Source: Pelagibius sp. | GTDB lineage: Bacteria; Pseudomonadota; Alphaproteobacteria; Kiloniellales; Kiloniellaceae | Reading direction: 5' to 3' | Assembly: GCF_028281305.1 (NCBI RefSeq) | Contig: NZ_JANQKD010000067.1 | Location: 1-55,500 of the forward strand | Length of the DNA stretch: 55,500 bases | In this document: one piece after another, positions 18,983 to 26,934 of the stretch | Layout: every line of letters starts with the position of its first letter | Numbering within the stretch: the stretch's first letter is position 1 | The notes under the pieces: model-generated | The model's database searches: none | What the model was told of the DNA's origin: nothing | The model's input: the letters and a program-made list of their open reading frames with translations, nothing else | Program-made: the position numbers and the translations under genes

Positions 18983-20905
18983 CTATCCGGCCAGGCCCAA
19001 GCGCTGATGCAGCAAGATCGTACTCAGGGCGCGCAGGATACGCCCCGACAGCGCCCTGCGCTGCTTGGGCGCCAGCTTCGGCAGGCCGTCGGCAAGGCTG
19101 CGCAGAGCGGCGCTGTTGAGAAAGGGCACGGCGGCCGCCGCCTGGCTTGTCAGGACGTCGCGCGTCAACTCGTACAAACGGCCACCCGGCTCCAGGCCCA
19201 TGGGCGGCGCGACGAAGGGGTGCTTCTGCCTGCGGTACAGCTCCGGAGTCACGACATCGCGCACCGCTTCGCGCAGAAGGTACTTCTCGGTCATGCCACG
19301 GATCTTCAGATCGGACGGCACAGCCTGGAGGAACTCGCCCAGCCGGTGGTCCAGAAAGGGCAGACGCCCTTCCACGGAGTGCGCCATCTCAGCCCGGTCT
19401 CCCAACACGGTGAGGATGTAGTTCGGCAGCATGGTCTTGGCCCAGAGGTAGAGGGCCTGGTTCAGCGGCGAGCGGCCTTTGGCCCTCGCGGTCAGATCGA
19501 GTTCGGCCAGCAGTATCTGGGCGGGGTCGCGCGCCCGCTCGCTGTCGGCCACATCGCGATAGACCGCAATCCTGTCGTCCCAGGCGGTAAAGTGCTGATG
19601 CATCCAGGTGGGGCTGCGGCCGAGCAGGTCCTTGAGTCCGGGCGAAAGATCGCCGGTCTTTCTGGGCAGAAGCAGACCCATGGACACTCCGTTCGCCGCG
19701 AGGATCTCGCCCATGCGGTCCCGAACCGCCTCGTCGCCCAGCTTGTCGTACTCCTGTACCAGCAGGTCGACGCGAAAGTGCGGATAGCCTGCCAGTACCT
19801 CGTCCGCGCCTTCTCCTGTCAGAACCACCTTGTATCCGGCATCACGGACCGCGCGGCTCAGCAGATACTTGGCGACACCATGCGCATTGCTGAAGGGCTG
19901 CTCGGCATGAAAGACCGAATCCGACAGGTTCTCGGCAAGACCGTCCTCGCTGACGACAATGGGGTCGTACGCGGCGCCGGCAAGGGCAGCCATATCCCGC
20001 GCGATGCCACCCTCATCGAAGTCCGCAGACTCAAAGCGCAGGGTAAAGGCGTGCAGCGGTTTGGTCATCTGTTGCGCCGCCAGGCCGAGGATCGCGCAGG
20101 AGTCGATGCCGCCGCTGAGGTAGCAGGCGACCGGCACGTCCGCCCGCAGGCGCAGCCTGACCGCCTGCTCCAACTCGCTTCTGAACGCAGAGACCCAATC
20201 GCCCTCCGGCCGGTCCGTACGTGCCGCGCCGCTGCGCGGATAGTCGACGTCCCAGTAAGGCTCCAAACGCAGGCCCTGGTCGTCGACCAGGAGCCAATGG
20301 CCGGGAGGCACAGCCCTGACGCCGGCATAGAAAGTGCGCGACGGCCCGCGAAGGGCGCTGCCGCGCACCATGCTCTCCACATCCCAGGACGCCGGCACGC
20401 CGGCGGCAAAGAGCGCCTTCACTTCCGACGCCAGGTAGAGGCGATCCCGATGCCAGGCATAGTACAGCGGCTTGGCGCCGTAGCGGTCCCGGCAAGCGAT
20501 CAGACGACGGTGCGCTTCATCCCAAAGCACGAAGGCGAACTCGCCGCGCAGCTGCGCGACACTGCGCAGGCCAAGGTCCTGAAAGAGATGGAGCGCGATC
20601 TCGCTGTCGGACCGGGTTCGGAAGCGGTGGCCCCGGCGTTCCAGCCGCGCGCGCTCGCGCTCGAAATCGTAGAACTCCCCGTTGACTGCAATCCGCAGGT
20701 CGCCGTCTTCGCTGGCAATGGGCTGGGCGCCGCCTTCCAGATCGATGATGCTGAGGCGCGCATGGCCCAGTCCGACCCGGCCGTGCGCGGCCACCCAGAC
20801 AGCGCTGCCGTCCGGCCCGCGGTGGTGCAGCCGGGACAGACCGCGCTCCAAGAGCTCGGCGGAAACGGGCTCTCCCTGAGAAAAGATGGCGACAAGTCCG
20901 CACAT
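18983..20905 (-). CDS. asnB: Asparagine synthetase (glutamine-hydrolysing)
   Basis: A 640-residue class II glutamine amidotransferase fused to a synthetase domain. The start was set at the ATG giving MCGLVAIFS, because Cys2 must become the N-terminal nucleophile; the open frame extends 35 codons further up through a tandem repeat that is not coding. The glutaminase half (2-200) has HHRGPDGS, GHARLSIID and AVNGEFYDF. The synthetase half has the PP-loop SGGIDSCAILGL and GEGADEVLAGYPHFR. The product is asparagine from aspartate, or a similar amide in a specialised pathway, since many such paralogues exist. It converges on nothing and may be co-transcribed with ridA. Confidence 0.9.
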   Translation of the reverse strand: MCGLVAIFSQGEPVSAELLERGLSRLHHRGPDGSAVWVAAHGRVGLGHARLSIIDLEGGAQPIASEDGDLRIAVNGEFYDFERERARLERRGHRFRTRSDSEIALHLFQDLGLRSVAQLRGEFAFVLWDEAHRRLIACRDRYGAKPLYYAWHRDRLYLASEVKALFAAGVPASWDVESMVRGSALRGPSRTFYAGVRAVPPGHWLLVDDQGLRLEPYWDVDYPRSGAARTDRPEGDWVSAFRSELEQAVRLRLRADVPVACYLSGGIDSCAILGLAAQQMTKPLHAFTLRFESADFDEGGIARDMAALAGAAYDPIVVSEDGLAENLSDSVFHAEQPFSNAHGVAKYLLSRAVRDAGYKVVLTGEGADEVLAGYPHFRVDLLVQEYDKLGDEAVRDRMGEILAANGVSMGLLLPRKTGDLSPGLKDLLGRSPTWMHQHFTAWDDRIAVYRDVADSERARDPAQILLAELDLTARAKGRSPLNQALYLWAKTMLPNYILTVLGDRAEMAHSVEGRLPFLDHRLGEFLQAVPSDLKIRGMTEKYLLREAVRDVVTPELYRRQKHPFVAPPMGLEPGGRLYELTRDVLTSQAAAAVPFLNSAALRSLADGLPKLAPKQRRALSGRILRALSTILLHQRLGLAG

Positions 20906-20960
20906 GATGACTGCTTCTAGGCCCTGGACGTTAAGATTTGGAAGACAAGGCGGCTTGGCC

Positions 20961-21012
20961 CCAGCGCTTTTCCATGCCCAGCGCTTTTCCATGCCCCAGT
21001 GCTTTTCCACAC
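20961..21012. repeat. Three tandem copies of a 17-bp unit upstream of asnB
   Basis: The unit CCAGCGCTTTTCCATGC occurs twice exactly (20961-20977 and 20978-20994), and a third, diverged copy (20996-21012) follows one extra base later. The array lies in the 5' leader of asnB, 55 bp before the start codon, so a change in copy number would alter leader length. Confidence 0.85.
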
Positions 21013-21037
21013 TGAGTTGCCAGTGCGCAGGCCCTGC

Positions 21038-21643
21038 CTAGTGTTTGAACGTTTCCACCGCTGAGTAGATCCTGACGCCTGTCGTCAGCCAGCAGAGCGC
21101 GCCGAAAAGCCAGGCAAACCAGGCGAAGAGGTCCGGAAACAGGCAGATCGCAACAAAGAGCCCGATTGTTTCCGTACCCTCGGTCAGGCCGCCCAGGTAG
21201 TAGATCGACTTCTTGCCCCGGGCGGCGGTGGTAACGCCGCGCTTGGCCGCCAGGGTGGCGAAAGCGAGGAAACTGGCGCCGGTGCCGATGAAGGAGAAGA
21301 TCAGGAAGGCCGCGGCCAGCGCCTCCTCCGGTCGCCCGACAGCGAAAAAGAAGATCACGCCGGAGTAGAAGAGGAAATCCAGCACGATGTCGAGGTAGCC
21401 GCCAAGGTCGCTCACCCGTCCGTGGCGGGCCACCGCCCCGTCCAGCCCGTCCGCCAGCCGGTTCAGCAGGATCAGAGCCAAGGCCCAGCCATAGCTTTCC
21501 AGGGCCAGCAGCGCCCAGGCGCCGCAGCCGACCAGGAACCCCGCCACCGTCACCCCGTTGGCGGTGACGCCCAGACGCGCCAAGTGCCGGCCGGCCCTGT
21601 CAAGCGGCGGGTCGATGACCTTGCGAAGACGTGCGTCGAACAT
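21038..21643 (-). CDS. CDP-alcohol phosphatidyltransferase family membrane protein
   Basis: A 201-residue membrane enzyme with five to six hydrophobic helices. The complete CDP-alcohol phosphotransferase motif D-x2-DG-x2-AR-x8-G-x3-D-x3-D is present as DGLDGAVARHGR followed by SDLGGYLDIVLDF (about 67-91). Members transfer a phosphoalcohol to CDP-diacylglycerol or a related partner; the acceptor is not evident here. It lies 132 bp upstream of asnB on the same strand. Confidence 0.88.
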   Translation of the reverse strand: MFDARLRKVIDPPLDRAGRHLARLGVTANGVTVAGFLVGCGAWALLALESYGWALALILLNRLADGLDGAVARHGRVSDLGGYLDIVLDFLFYSGVIFFFAVGRPEEALAAAFLIFSFIGTGASFLAFATLAAKRGVTTAARGKKSIYYLGGLTEGTETIGLFVAICLFPDLFAWFAWLFGALCWLTTGVRIYSAVETFKH

Positions 21644-21877
21644 GCCCCCCCATAGCGGCTTCGCGGCGGTTAAGCCAGCCTGCCGGCCCGGTCAGACCGC
21701 CGAGGCGGCGATTTGGGACCACAGACTTTGCCCACCCAGGCCCGGAATAGCGGCATTCCTCCGTGGACAAGAAGGGTTGAAACGCAAAGAATAGGCGGGC
21801 TGACGGCTCGGGCTGCCGGGACCGCAAAGGGTGCGACTATCCGCCATGAGGGGCGGCGCTAGGGCCAGGAGGTCCGG

Positions 21878-22873
21878 TTGGTTTCTGAAAGACTGCCGAT
21901 GGCCGTGATCGGAACGGGGCATTTCGGCACGTACCACGCCCAGAAGATCGCCGCCTCTCAACAGGCGGAACTGGTGGCTGTCGCCGACATAGACATGGCG
22001 CGGGCCAAGGCCGTGGGCGAGACCCTCGGCGTGCCTGCAGTCTCCGACTTTCGCGAACTCTTCGGCAGGATTGAAGCGGCCAGCGTGACCGTACCGACCC
22101 AGGCCCACTTCGAGGTCGCCCGCGAATGCCTGGAGCGGGGGATTCACGTCTTGGTGGAGAAACCGATCACCGACAGCCTGGCGACGGCCGACGCCCTGGT
22201 CGAACTGGCCAAGAAGCGCGCATGCATCCTGCAAGTGGGCCATCTCGTGCGGTTTTCCGGGGTGGCCGAGGCCCTGCGGCGCCACGTTACGCGGCCGCTT
22301 TACATCGATTCCGTCCGCATCGCCCCCTTCAGCGGGCGCAGCACCGATGTCAACGTGGTGCTCGACCTGATGATCCATGACATCGACCTGGTTCTGTCGC
22401 TGGTCGATTCGCCGATCCTGGCGATCGATGCGGCCGGCGCGCCGGTGTTTACCGATCACGAGGACATCTGTACCGCGCGCATCAAATTCGCAAACGGCTG
22501 CATCGCCACCATCACGGCCAGCCGGATCAGCTTCAAGACCGAGCGGCGCATGCGGATTTTCCAGCCCAGCAGCTACCTGAGCGTCAACTTCGATTCCCAG
22601 AGCCTCAGCATCGCCCGCCGCGCCGGCGACGGCGTTTCGGCAGCCGCCGTCGATATCCGCGAGGAGAGCTATGAGGAGGTCGACGCCCTGGAGCGCGAGA
22701 TCGGCGCCTTCATCGCCTGTGTACGCGAAGGACGGCGCCCCATCGTTTCCGGCGAGGAAGGCCGCCGCGCGCTGGAAGCGGCCCTGATCGCCACCCGCGA
22801 ACTGCAGGCCCATACGCGCTTCGTGATGGAGGTGAACAGCGATCAAGGGCCCGCCAGGAAGGTCGGCAGCTAG
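21878..22873 (+). CDS. Gfo/Idh/MocA oxidoreductase, possible UDP-GlcNAc 3-dehydrogenase (GnnA-like)
   Basis: A 331-residue NAD-dependent oxidoreductase. It has the Rossmann motif VIGTGHFGTYHA (about 10-21), LVEKPITDS (the EKP signature, about 94-102) and the C-terminal Gfo fold with VLDLMIHDIDLVLSLV. The start is TTG at 21878, because an ideal AGGAGG (21867-21872) lies 5 bp upstream; the first ATG, 21 bp later, has no ribosome site. The next gene is a DegT aminotransferase, and such pairs oxidise then aminate C3 of a UDP-amino sugar. In GnnA/GnnB they yield the diamino sugar of lipid A, so that role is plausible. The stop codon TAG is part of the palindromic element at 22870. Confidence 0.8.
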   Translation: MVSERLPMAVIGTGHFGTYHAQKIAASQQAELVAVADIDMARAKAVGETLGVPAVSDFRELFGRIEAASVTVPTQAHFEVARECLERGIHVLVEKPITDSLATADALVELAKKRACILQVGHLVRFSGVAEALRRHVTRPLYIDSVRIAPFSGRSTDVNVVLDLMIHDIDLVLSLVDSPILAIDAAGAPVFTDHEDICTARIKFANGCIATITASRISFKTERRMRIFQPSSYLSVNFDSQSLSIARRAGDGVSAAAVDIREESYEEVDALEREIGAFIACVREGRRPIVSGEEGRRALEAALIATRELQAHTRFVMEVNSDQGPARKVGS

Positions 22874-23137
22874 AGCATGTTCCGACCAATTGGAGTCAAT
22901 TTGATGGTCGCTGGCGGCTCATTGGGCAAGGCGCGCTGTGAAGCGCGATGCGGCGCATCGGGCAATCAGCGCAACGCTGCCGATGAGCCGCCAGCGACCA
23001 CCGAAGGCCGGGCTCTTTCTTCGCCTGGCTGCGTTGCAGTGCTCATCCGATGCCCCACATCGCATTGCGCACTGCGCCTTGCCATGCCAAGAAAGGGCCT
23101 CGGTCAAATGGCTCCAATTGGTCGGAATATGCTCTAG
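22870..23137. repeat. Large nested palindromic element with CTAGAGC...GCTCTAG ends
   Basis: The 268-bp element begins CTAGAGCATGTTCCGACCAA and ends TTGGTCGGAATATGCTCTAG, which are near-perfect inverted ends; further pairs lie inside (GGTCGCTGGCGGCTCAT with ATGAGCCGCCAGCGACC). It has no coding capacity that I would trust. It looks like a MITE-type or REP-derived element and is related by its termini to the repeats at 15908 and 15984. CTAG at both ends could be a target duplication or part of the terminal repeat. It fills the whole gap between the oxidoreductase and the aminotransferase: it supplies the stop codon of the first and ends 2 bp before the start of the second. Confidence 0.88.
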
Positions 23138-23139
23138 AC

Positions 23140-24303
23140 ATGGCCGCCGTCCCGGAACCCTCGCCGCTGCCGCCGGTGCCCCTCGTCGACCTGCAAAAGC
23201 AGATGGCCGTCATCGGCGAGGCGATCCAACATCGCATGGCGGCCGTGCTCAGCGGCGGCGACTTCATTCTCGGCGGCGCCGTCGGCGCGTTGGAGACGCG
23301 CCTGGCAGCCTATTCCGGCGTCGGCCACGCGATCGCCGTGGCCAATGGAACCGACGCGCTGCAGATCGCGCTGATGGCCATGGGCGTGGGGCGTGGCGAT
23401 GCGGTCTTCGTCCCGCCCTTCACCTTTGCCGCGACGGCCGGTGCCGTGGTCCTGGCCGGCGCCACACCGGTCTTCGTCGACATCGACGACACGACCCTGA
23501 CGATGGACCCGCAGCGCCTGGAAGACGCTGTCGAAGCGGTCCGCAAGGCAGGAAAGCTGACGCCCCGCGCGGTGATCCCCGTCGACCTCTTCGGCCGCCC
23601 GGCGGACTATCCGGCGATCCATGCGCTTGCACGGACAGCGGGCCTGCACGTCCTTGCCGATGCGGCACAGAGCTTCGGGGCAATCCAGGGGAGCGGTCCG
23701 GCCGCGCGGCCGGTCGGCAGCCTGGCACCGATCACCACCGTCAGCTTCTATCCCTCAAAGCCCCTGGGTTGCTTCGGCGACGGCGGCGCGATCCTGACCG
23801 ACGACCCGGGCTTGGCGGAGCACTGCCGCCGGCTTCGCGGCCATGGCTTCGACGCGACCGGCGAAGCCCGGCAGGTGGGCATGAACAGCCGCCTCGACAG
23901 CCTGCAGGCAGCGGTTCTGCTGGCAAAGCTGGATGTCTTCGACCGCGAACTTGAGGCACGCGCGCAGGCCGCGGCTTGGTACGAAGCGCGCCTCCGCGGC
24001 CACCTGCGCATGCCCGCCGGCCCGCCGGACGGGCGCTCTGCCTGGGCCGTCTACTGCGTCCGCGCGGCCCAGCGCGACCAACTGCGCGAGGCCTTGCGCG
24101 CGGCCGGGATCGCCAGCGCCATCTACTACGCCAAACCGCTTCACCTGCATGCGGCCTATGCCGCCTACGGGGACGGGGCGGGGTCGCTGCCGGTATCCGA
24201 AAGGGCCAGCGCCGAAGCGCTGGCGCTGCCCATGCATGGCTATCTGGATGAGCCCACCGTTGCGCGGGTCTGCGACACCCTGATCGGCGCGCTGAAGGCT
24301 TAG
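23140..24303 (+). CDS. DegT/DnrJ/EryC1 family PLP sugar aminotransferase (GnnB-like)
   Basis: A 387-residue nucleotide-sugar aminotransferase. Family landmarks are ANGTDALQIALMAMGVGRGDAVFVPPFTFAAT (69-100), PVFVDIDDTTLTMDP, LADAAQSFGA (Asp174) and the PLP-lysine motif FYPSKPLGCFGDGGAI (Lys207). It would aminate the 3-keto sugar made by the preceding oxidoreductase. The ATG at 23140 lies 2 bp beyond the palindromic element, so any ribosome site would have to be inside that element and none is obvious; the open frame that continues into the repeat is not coding. Substrate assignment (UDP-GlcNAc versus a uronate) is inference. Confidence 0.85.
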   Translation: MAAVPEPSPLPPVPLVDLQKQMAVIGEAIQHRMAAVLSGGDFILGGAVGALETRLAAYSGVGHAIAVANGTDALQIALMAMGVGRGDAVFVPPFTFAATAGAVVLAGATPVFVDIDDTTLTMDPQRLEDAVEAVRKAGKLTPRAVIPVDLFGRPADYPAIHALARTAGLHVLADAAQSFGAIQGSGPAARPVGSLAPITTVSFYPSKPLGCFGDGGAILTDDPGLAEHCRRLRGHGFDATGEARQVGMNSRLDSLQAAVLLAKLDVFDRELEARAQAAAWYEARLRGHLRMPAGPPDGRSAWAVYCVRAAQRDQLREALRAAGIASAIYYAKPLHLHAAYAAYGDGAGSLPVSERASAEALALPMHGYLDEPTVARVCDTLIGALKA

Positions 24304-24339
24304 CGCTGCCCCGCGAAGACGGCGCCCTGAACGGCTTCC

Positions 24340-25317
24340 CTACACCGCTTCCACATAGCGGCCCAGCCTGACTGCCGAGGCGCCGGGGTTCAGACGGCGG
24401 GAGGGCATGATCAGAACGCAGTCGTCGTAGGGCGTGGTCACCGGCTTGGCGCCGTCGTGGGCGATCACGCTGCCCGCCTCCGGAATCACCTCCATGCCTT
24501 TGTAGTCCTCGGCAAAGCTGAAATCCTCGGTTTCGATGGTCACCGGGCCGGTCACCTCGATGAAGCGCTGCTGGGGCAGCGTCACGCCGGCTAGTTCCTC
24601 AGCGGCGGCGGCCCAGTCCGGCGCCACCGTACCGGTCACCAGCAGGAACCGCAGGGCGGTATGGATCGCCAGCGGGCCCGCCATCGCCTCCCAATGCTGG
24701 CCGCATTCCATCAGCAGCGCGTTCTTCGGGCTGGCGGCCTCGGCGAAGCCTTCGTAGTCGCGCATGCGCTTGCCGGCGGCATGGCCGGCATCGCTGACGA
24801 CGATTTCCGGCAGGCCGACGTCGCGCGCCAGCTTCCGCCCCTTGGGCAACGGCCCCGCCATCATCAGCGGCGGCGTCTTGTGCTGCATGGAATGGATGTC
24901 GAGAAGAACGTCGACGCCATCCATGTAAGGCCGCACCGTCCGGGCACGCCGCAACTCGACGGAGTCCCGCGACGGATCGTCCAGCGTCCCGGCTGCCCAG
25001 AGACGGTTGAAATCCTCGTCGACAAAGCGCGAGACCGTGGGATTCGCCGGATCGAAACTGTGATAGGCCTCCACGTTCATGAAGCCGAGCGAGAGTGAGC
25101 CCTTGACCGGCTGCACGTTGTTGCGGAACAGCCAGTCGAGCGCAATGGCCCCGCAGATCTCGTTGCCGTGAACGACAGCCGTGATCATCACGTGGGGTCC
25201 CGGCTCCGCCGCGTCGAAGCGGGTGATGTAGTCGATGCCGGTATTGCCGGCGGCATAGGCGGAAATGTCCGGCGCTTCCAGTTCGATGGGATAGCTGTCG
25301 ATCGCGGGTTCGGGCAT
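24340..25317 (-). CDS. Succinylglutamate desuccinylase/aspartoacylase family M14-like amidohydrolase
   Basis: A 325-residue zinc amidohydrolase. The first two ligands lie in VVHGNEICG (His and Glu, about 49-57) and the third in LLDIHSMQ (about 138-145); the late ALLMECGQH supplies the likely catalytic Glu. Such enzymes remove acyl groups from N-acyl amino acids or related amides. It lies 38 bp from the mlrC-like gene on the same strand and is probably expressed with it, in a region rich in amide-cleaving enzymes. The exact substrate is not readable. Confidence 0.85.
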   Translation of the reverse strand: MPEPAIDSYPIELEAPDISAYAAGNTGIDYITRFDAAEPGPHVMITAVVHGNEICGAIALDWLFRNNVQPVKGSLSLGFMNVEAYHSFDPANPTVSRFVDEDFNRLWAAGTLDDPSRDSVELRRARTVRPYMDGVDVLLDIHSMQHKTPPLMMAGPLPKGRKLARDVGLPEIVVSDAGHAAGKRMRDYEGFAEAASPKNALLMECGQHWEAMAGPLAIHTALRFLLVTGTVAPDWAAAAEELAGVTLPQQRFIEVTGPVTIETEDFSFAEDYKGMEVIPEAGSVIAHDGAKPVTTPYDDCVLIMPSRRLNPGASAVRLGRYVEAV

Positions 25318-25355
25318 TGCAGGCTCCCTCTACGGGTTTTCTCGGTTCAAGTGGC

Positions 25356-26888
25356 TTAGGCGGAAGGATGCATGGGCGCACCCCGACGATCAGGATGGGG
25401 CGCGGGCGCTTCGCGCCCCAGCGGGTAAATCCCAGCCGGGACGTGACGGTAAGGCAGGATGCTCAGGTCGGCAGTCCCCCAGTCCGGCGTGTCGACGATG
25501 ACGATGGACGCGGCAAGAGGCTCGAAAACGGCGCGGAAATGGGTTTTGGAGCGCAGCAGCAGAACGTCGAGTTCAGCGAAGTCGATGCCGAACTGTTCCA
25601 GGGCGTCCAGATCGATGGCCGAGGTGCAGACGGAAACGACCGAAACCGTATGCCGGCCGATGCGCAGCAGCGCCGCCGGACCAAGGTCGACTTGCCGCCC
25701 ACGGCGCATCGGCCCAGTGCCGGCGAACCGTTTCTCCCCCACCCAGAGGATCTCTGCCTCGACGGCCAGGGGGCCGCCCGCCCGCTCCTCGGTGTTGTGG
25801 CCGAGCACCAAAGACACGCGTGCACCGACGCCGGCAGCGCTGGCCGCCTCGACCGCTGCCGGGTCCCAGAAGTAGGGACAGTGGACCGCAAGCGCCGGAG
25901 CTTCGTTCAGCAAACGCCGCAGACACCAGGTCGAGTTGTTCAGCCGATCCGCATGCTCCAACACCACAACAGGACGGTCAGCCCGCCGTGCCTGCCGTGA
26001 AGCCACCGCAATGCCGTCGCTCAGGTTGTGCACCATGTCGTCGTGCAGCAGGGCGGCTCGGTTGCGCCAGATCTCTGAAGCCAACCTCTCTGCTTCGCGC
26101 TGCGCCAGGGCCTTGTCGCCGTTGGCGACCACGGCCACGGAAAAGCCGATGTCCGGCGTATCAGCATAGGCGAAGCCGCAGAAGATCGAGGCATCGATGA
26201 TGCCCGGCACCTCCTCCGGAAGCGCCAGAGACCGCGCCACGAGGTCGGAGAGCGGGGCCAGCGCCGTGGCGGTAAAGATGCTCGGCAGGACCAGAGGTAC
26301 CTTCACCAGAGCCAGTTGCGGGTCGACGCGCCCTTCCAGTTTCGCCAGCAGACAGCGCGCGGCCCGCATCCCGGTTTCCGCCATATCGACATGCGGCGAG
26401 AAATGAAACCCGAAGAGCGCGTCGCAAAGTGCCGCGCTGCGGGGCGAAAGGTTGGCGTGGAGATCGAAGGCGACCATCACCGGCAGATCCGGACCGACCT
26501 GAGCCCGCAGGGCCGTCAGCAGATCGCCTTCCGGATCCGGACGCGCCGGCGTCGTCATGGCCCCGTGCAGAAACAGCAGGACGCCGTCGAGTGCACCGTC
26601 GTCCGCCAGCCGTTGCAGAAGCTCGTCGCGAAATCGCTCGAAGGCGGCATCGCTCGCCGGCCCCGCCGCCGAGCAGTCCGTGTGCACCAAGGGAACCGCC
26701 TGCGCGCCGCCGGCCTCAAGCGCCGCCAGAAAGCCGCCAGCTACGCTTGCAGTGCCCGACAGCGCATCGATCAGGTCCCCGCCGCGGCGCGCCTCGCGCT
26801 CGAAGTCTTCGACGCCGGTTTGCTGCGGCAGGAAGGAGACGGACTCCAGCGCGAATCCGCCGACGGCGACACGCGGCCCAATACTCAT
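25356..26888 (-). CDS. MlrC-like (M81) protein with altered motif residues
   Basis: A 510-residue protein with the overall M81/MlrC layout: an N-terminal half with LLFLHGAMTTPARPDPEGDLL and MVAFDLHANLSPR, then a C-terminal half ending FEPLAASIVIVDTPDWGTADLSILPY. MlrC proteins are metallopeptidases named from microcystin degradation and occur widely beside peptide transporters. The expected N-terminal HETNTF-type motif reads ALESVSF here, and the DxxDNPGGG-type motif reads LEHADRLNNSTW. The enzyme may therefore have an altered metal site or none. The ATG at 26888 is the inner member of a duplicated start region. It is likely an operon with the M14-like gene downstream. Confidence 0.8.
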   Translation of the reverse strand: MSIGPRVAVGGFALESVSFLPQQTGVEDFEREARRGGDLIDALSGTASVAGGFLAALEAGGAQAVPLVHTDCSAAGPASDAAFERFRDELLQRLADDGALDGVLLFLHGAMTTPARPDPEGDLLTALRAQVGPDLPVMVAFDLHANLSPRSAALCDALFGFHFSPHVDMAETGMRAARCLLAKLEGRVDPQLALVKVPLVLPSIFTATALAPLSDLVARSLALPEEVPGIIDASIFCGFAYADTPDIGFSVAVVANGDKALAQREAERLASEIWRNRAALLHDDMVHNLSDGIAVASRQARRADRPVVVLEHADRLNNSTWCLRRLLNEAPALAVHCPYFWDPAAVEAASAAGVGARVSLVLGHNTEERAGGPLAVEAEILWVGEKRFAGTGPMRRGRQVDLGPAALLRIGRHTVSVVSVCTSAIDLDALEQFGIDFAELDVLLLRSKTHFRAVFEPLAASIVIVDTPDWGTADLSILPYRHVPAGIYPLGREAPAPHPDRRGAPMHPSA

Positions 26889-26902
26889 GGCCCAGTACTC
26901 AT
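26875..26902 (-). promoter_or_regulatory. Tandem duplication of the mlrC-like start region creating a five-codon upstream ORF
   Basis: A 14-bp unit (GGCCCAATACTCAT and GGCCCAGTACTCAT on the plus strand) is repeated end to end. On the minus strand the outer copy gives ATG AGT ACT GGG CCA TGA, a five-codon ORF whose TGA overlaps the real ATG (CCATGAGT). No ribosome site precedes the inner ATG, so initiation may depend on reading the mini-ORF first. Confidence 0.6.
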
Positions 26903-26903
26903 G

Positions 26904-26934
26904 AAAAAAAAGAGCTCATGACGGAACGGAGCTC
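26904..26934 (-). terminator. Terminator/attenuator-like hairpin between the LysR gene and the mlrC-like gene
   Basis: On the minus strand GAGCTC, an 11-nt loop, GAGCTC and eight T residues follow each other. The hairpin comes from a 13-bp direct repeat (GAGCTCATGACGG at 26912 and 26929) whose core is itself a palindrome. It overlaps the stop codon of the LysR gene and ends at the mlrC mini-ORF. The stem is only 6 bp, so termination may be partial. Confidence 0.55.

Noticed and set aside
18362..20920. An 852-codon open frame on the plus strand opposite asnB and ridA
   Set aside because: It is complementary to two well-recognised minus-strand genes, runs through their boundary and its translation is low-complexity (rich in Arg, Gly, His, Gln); it is a by-product of high GC content.
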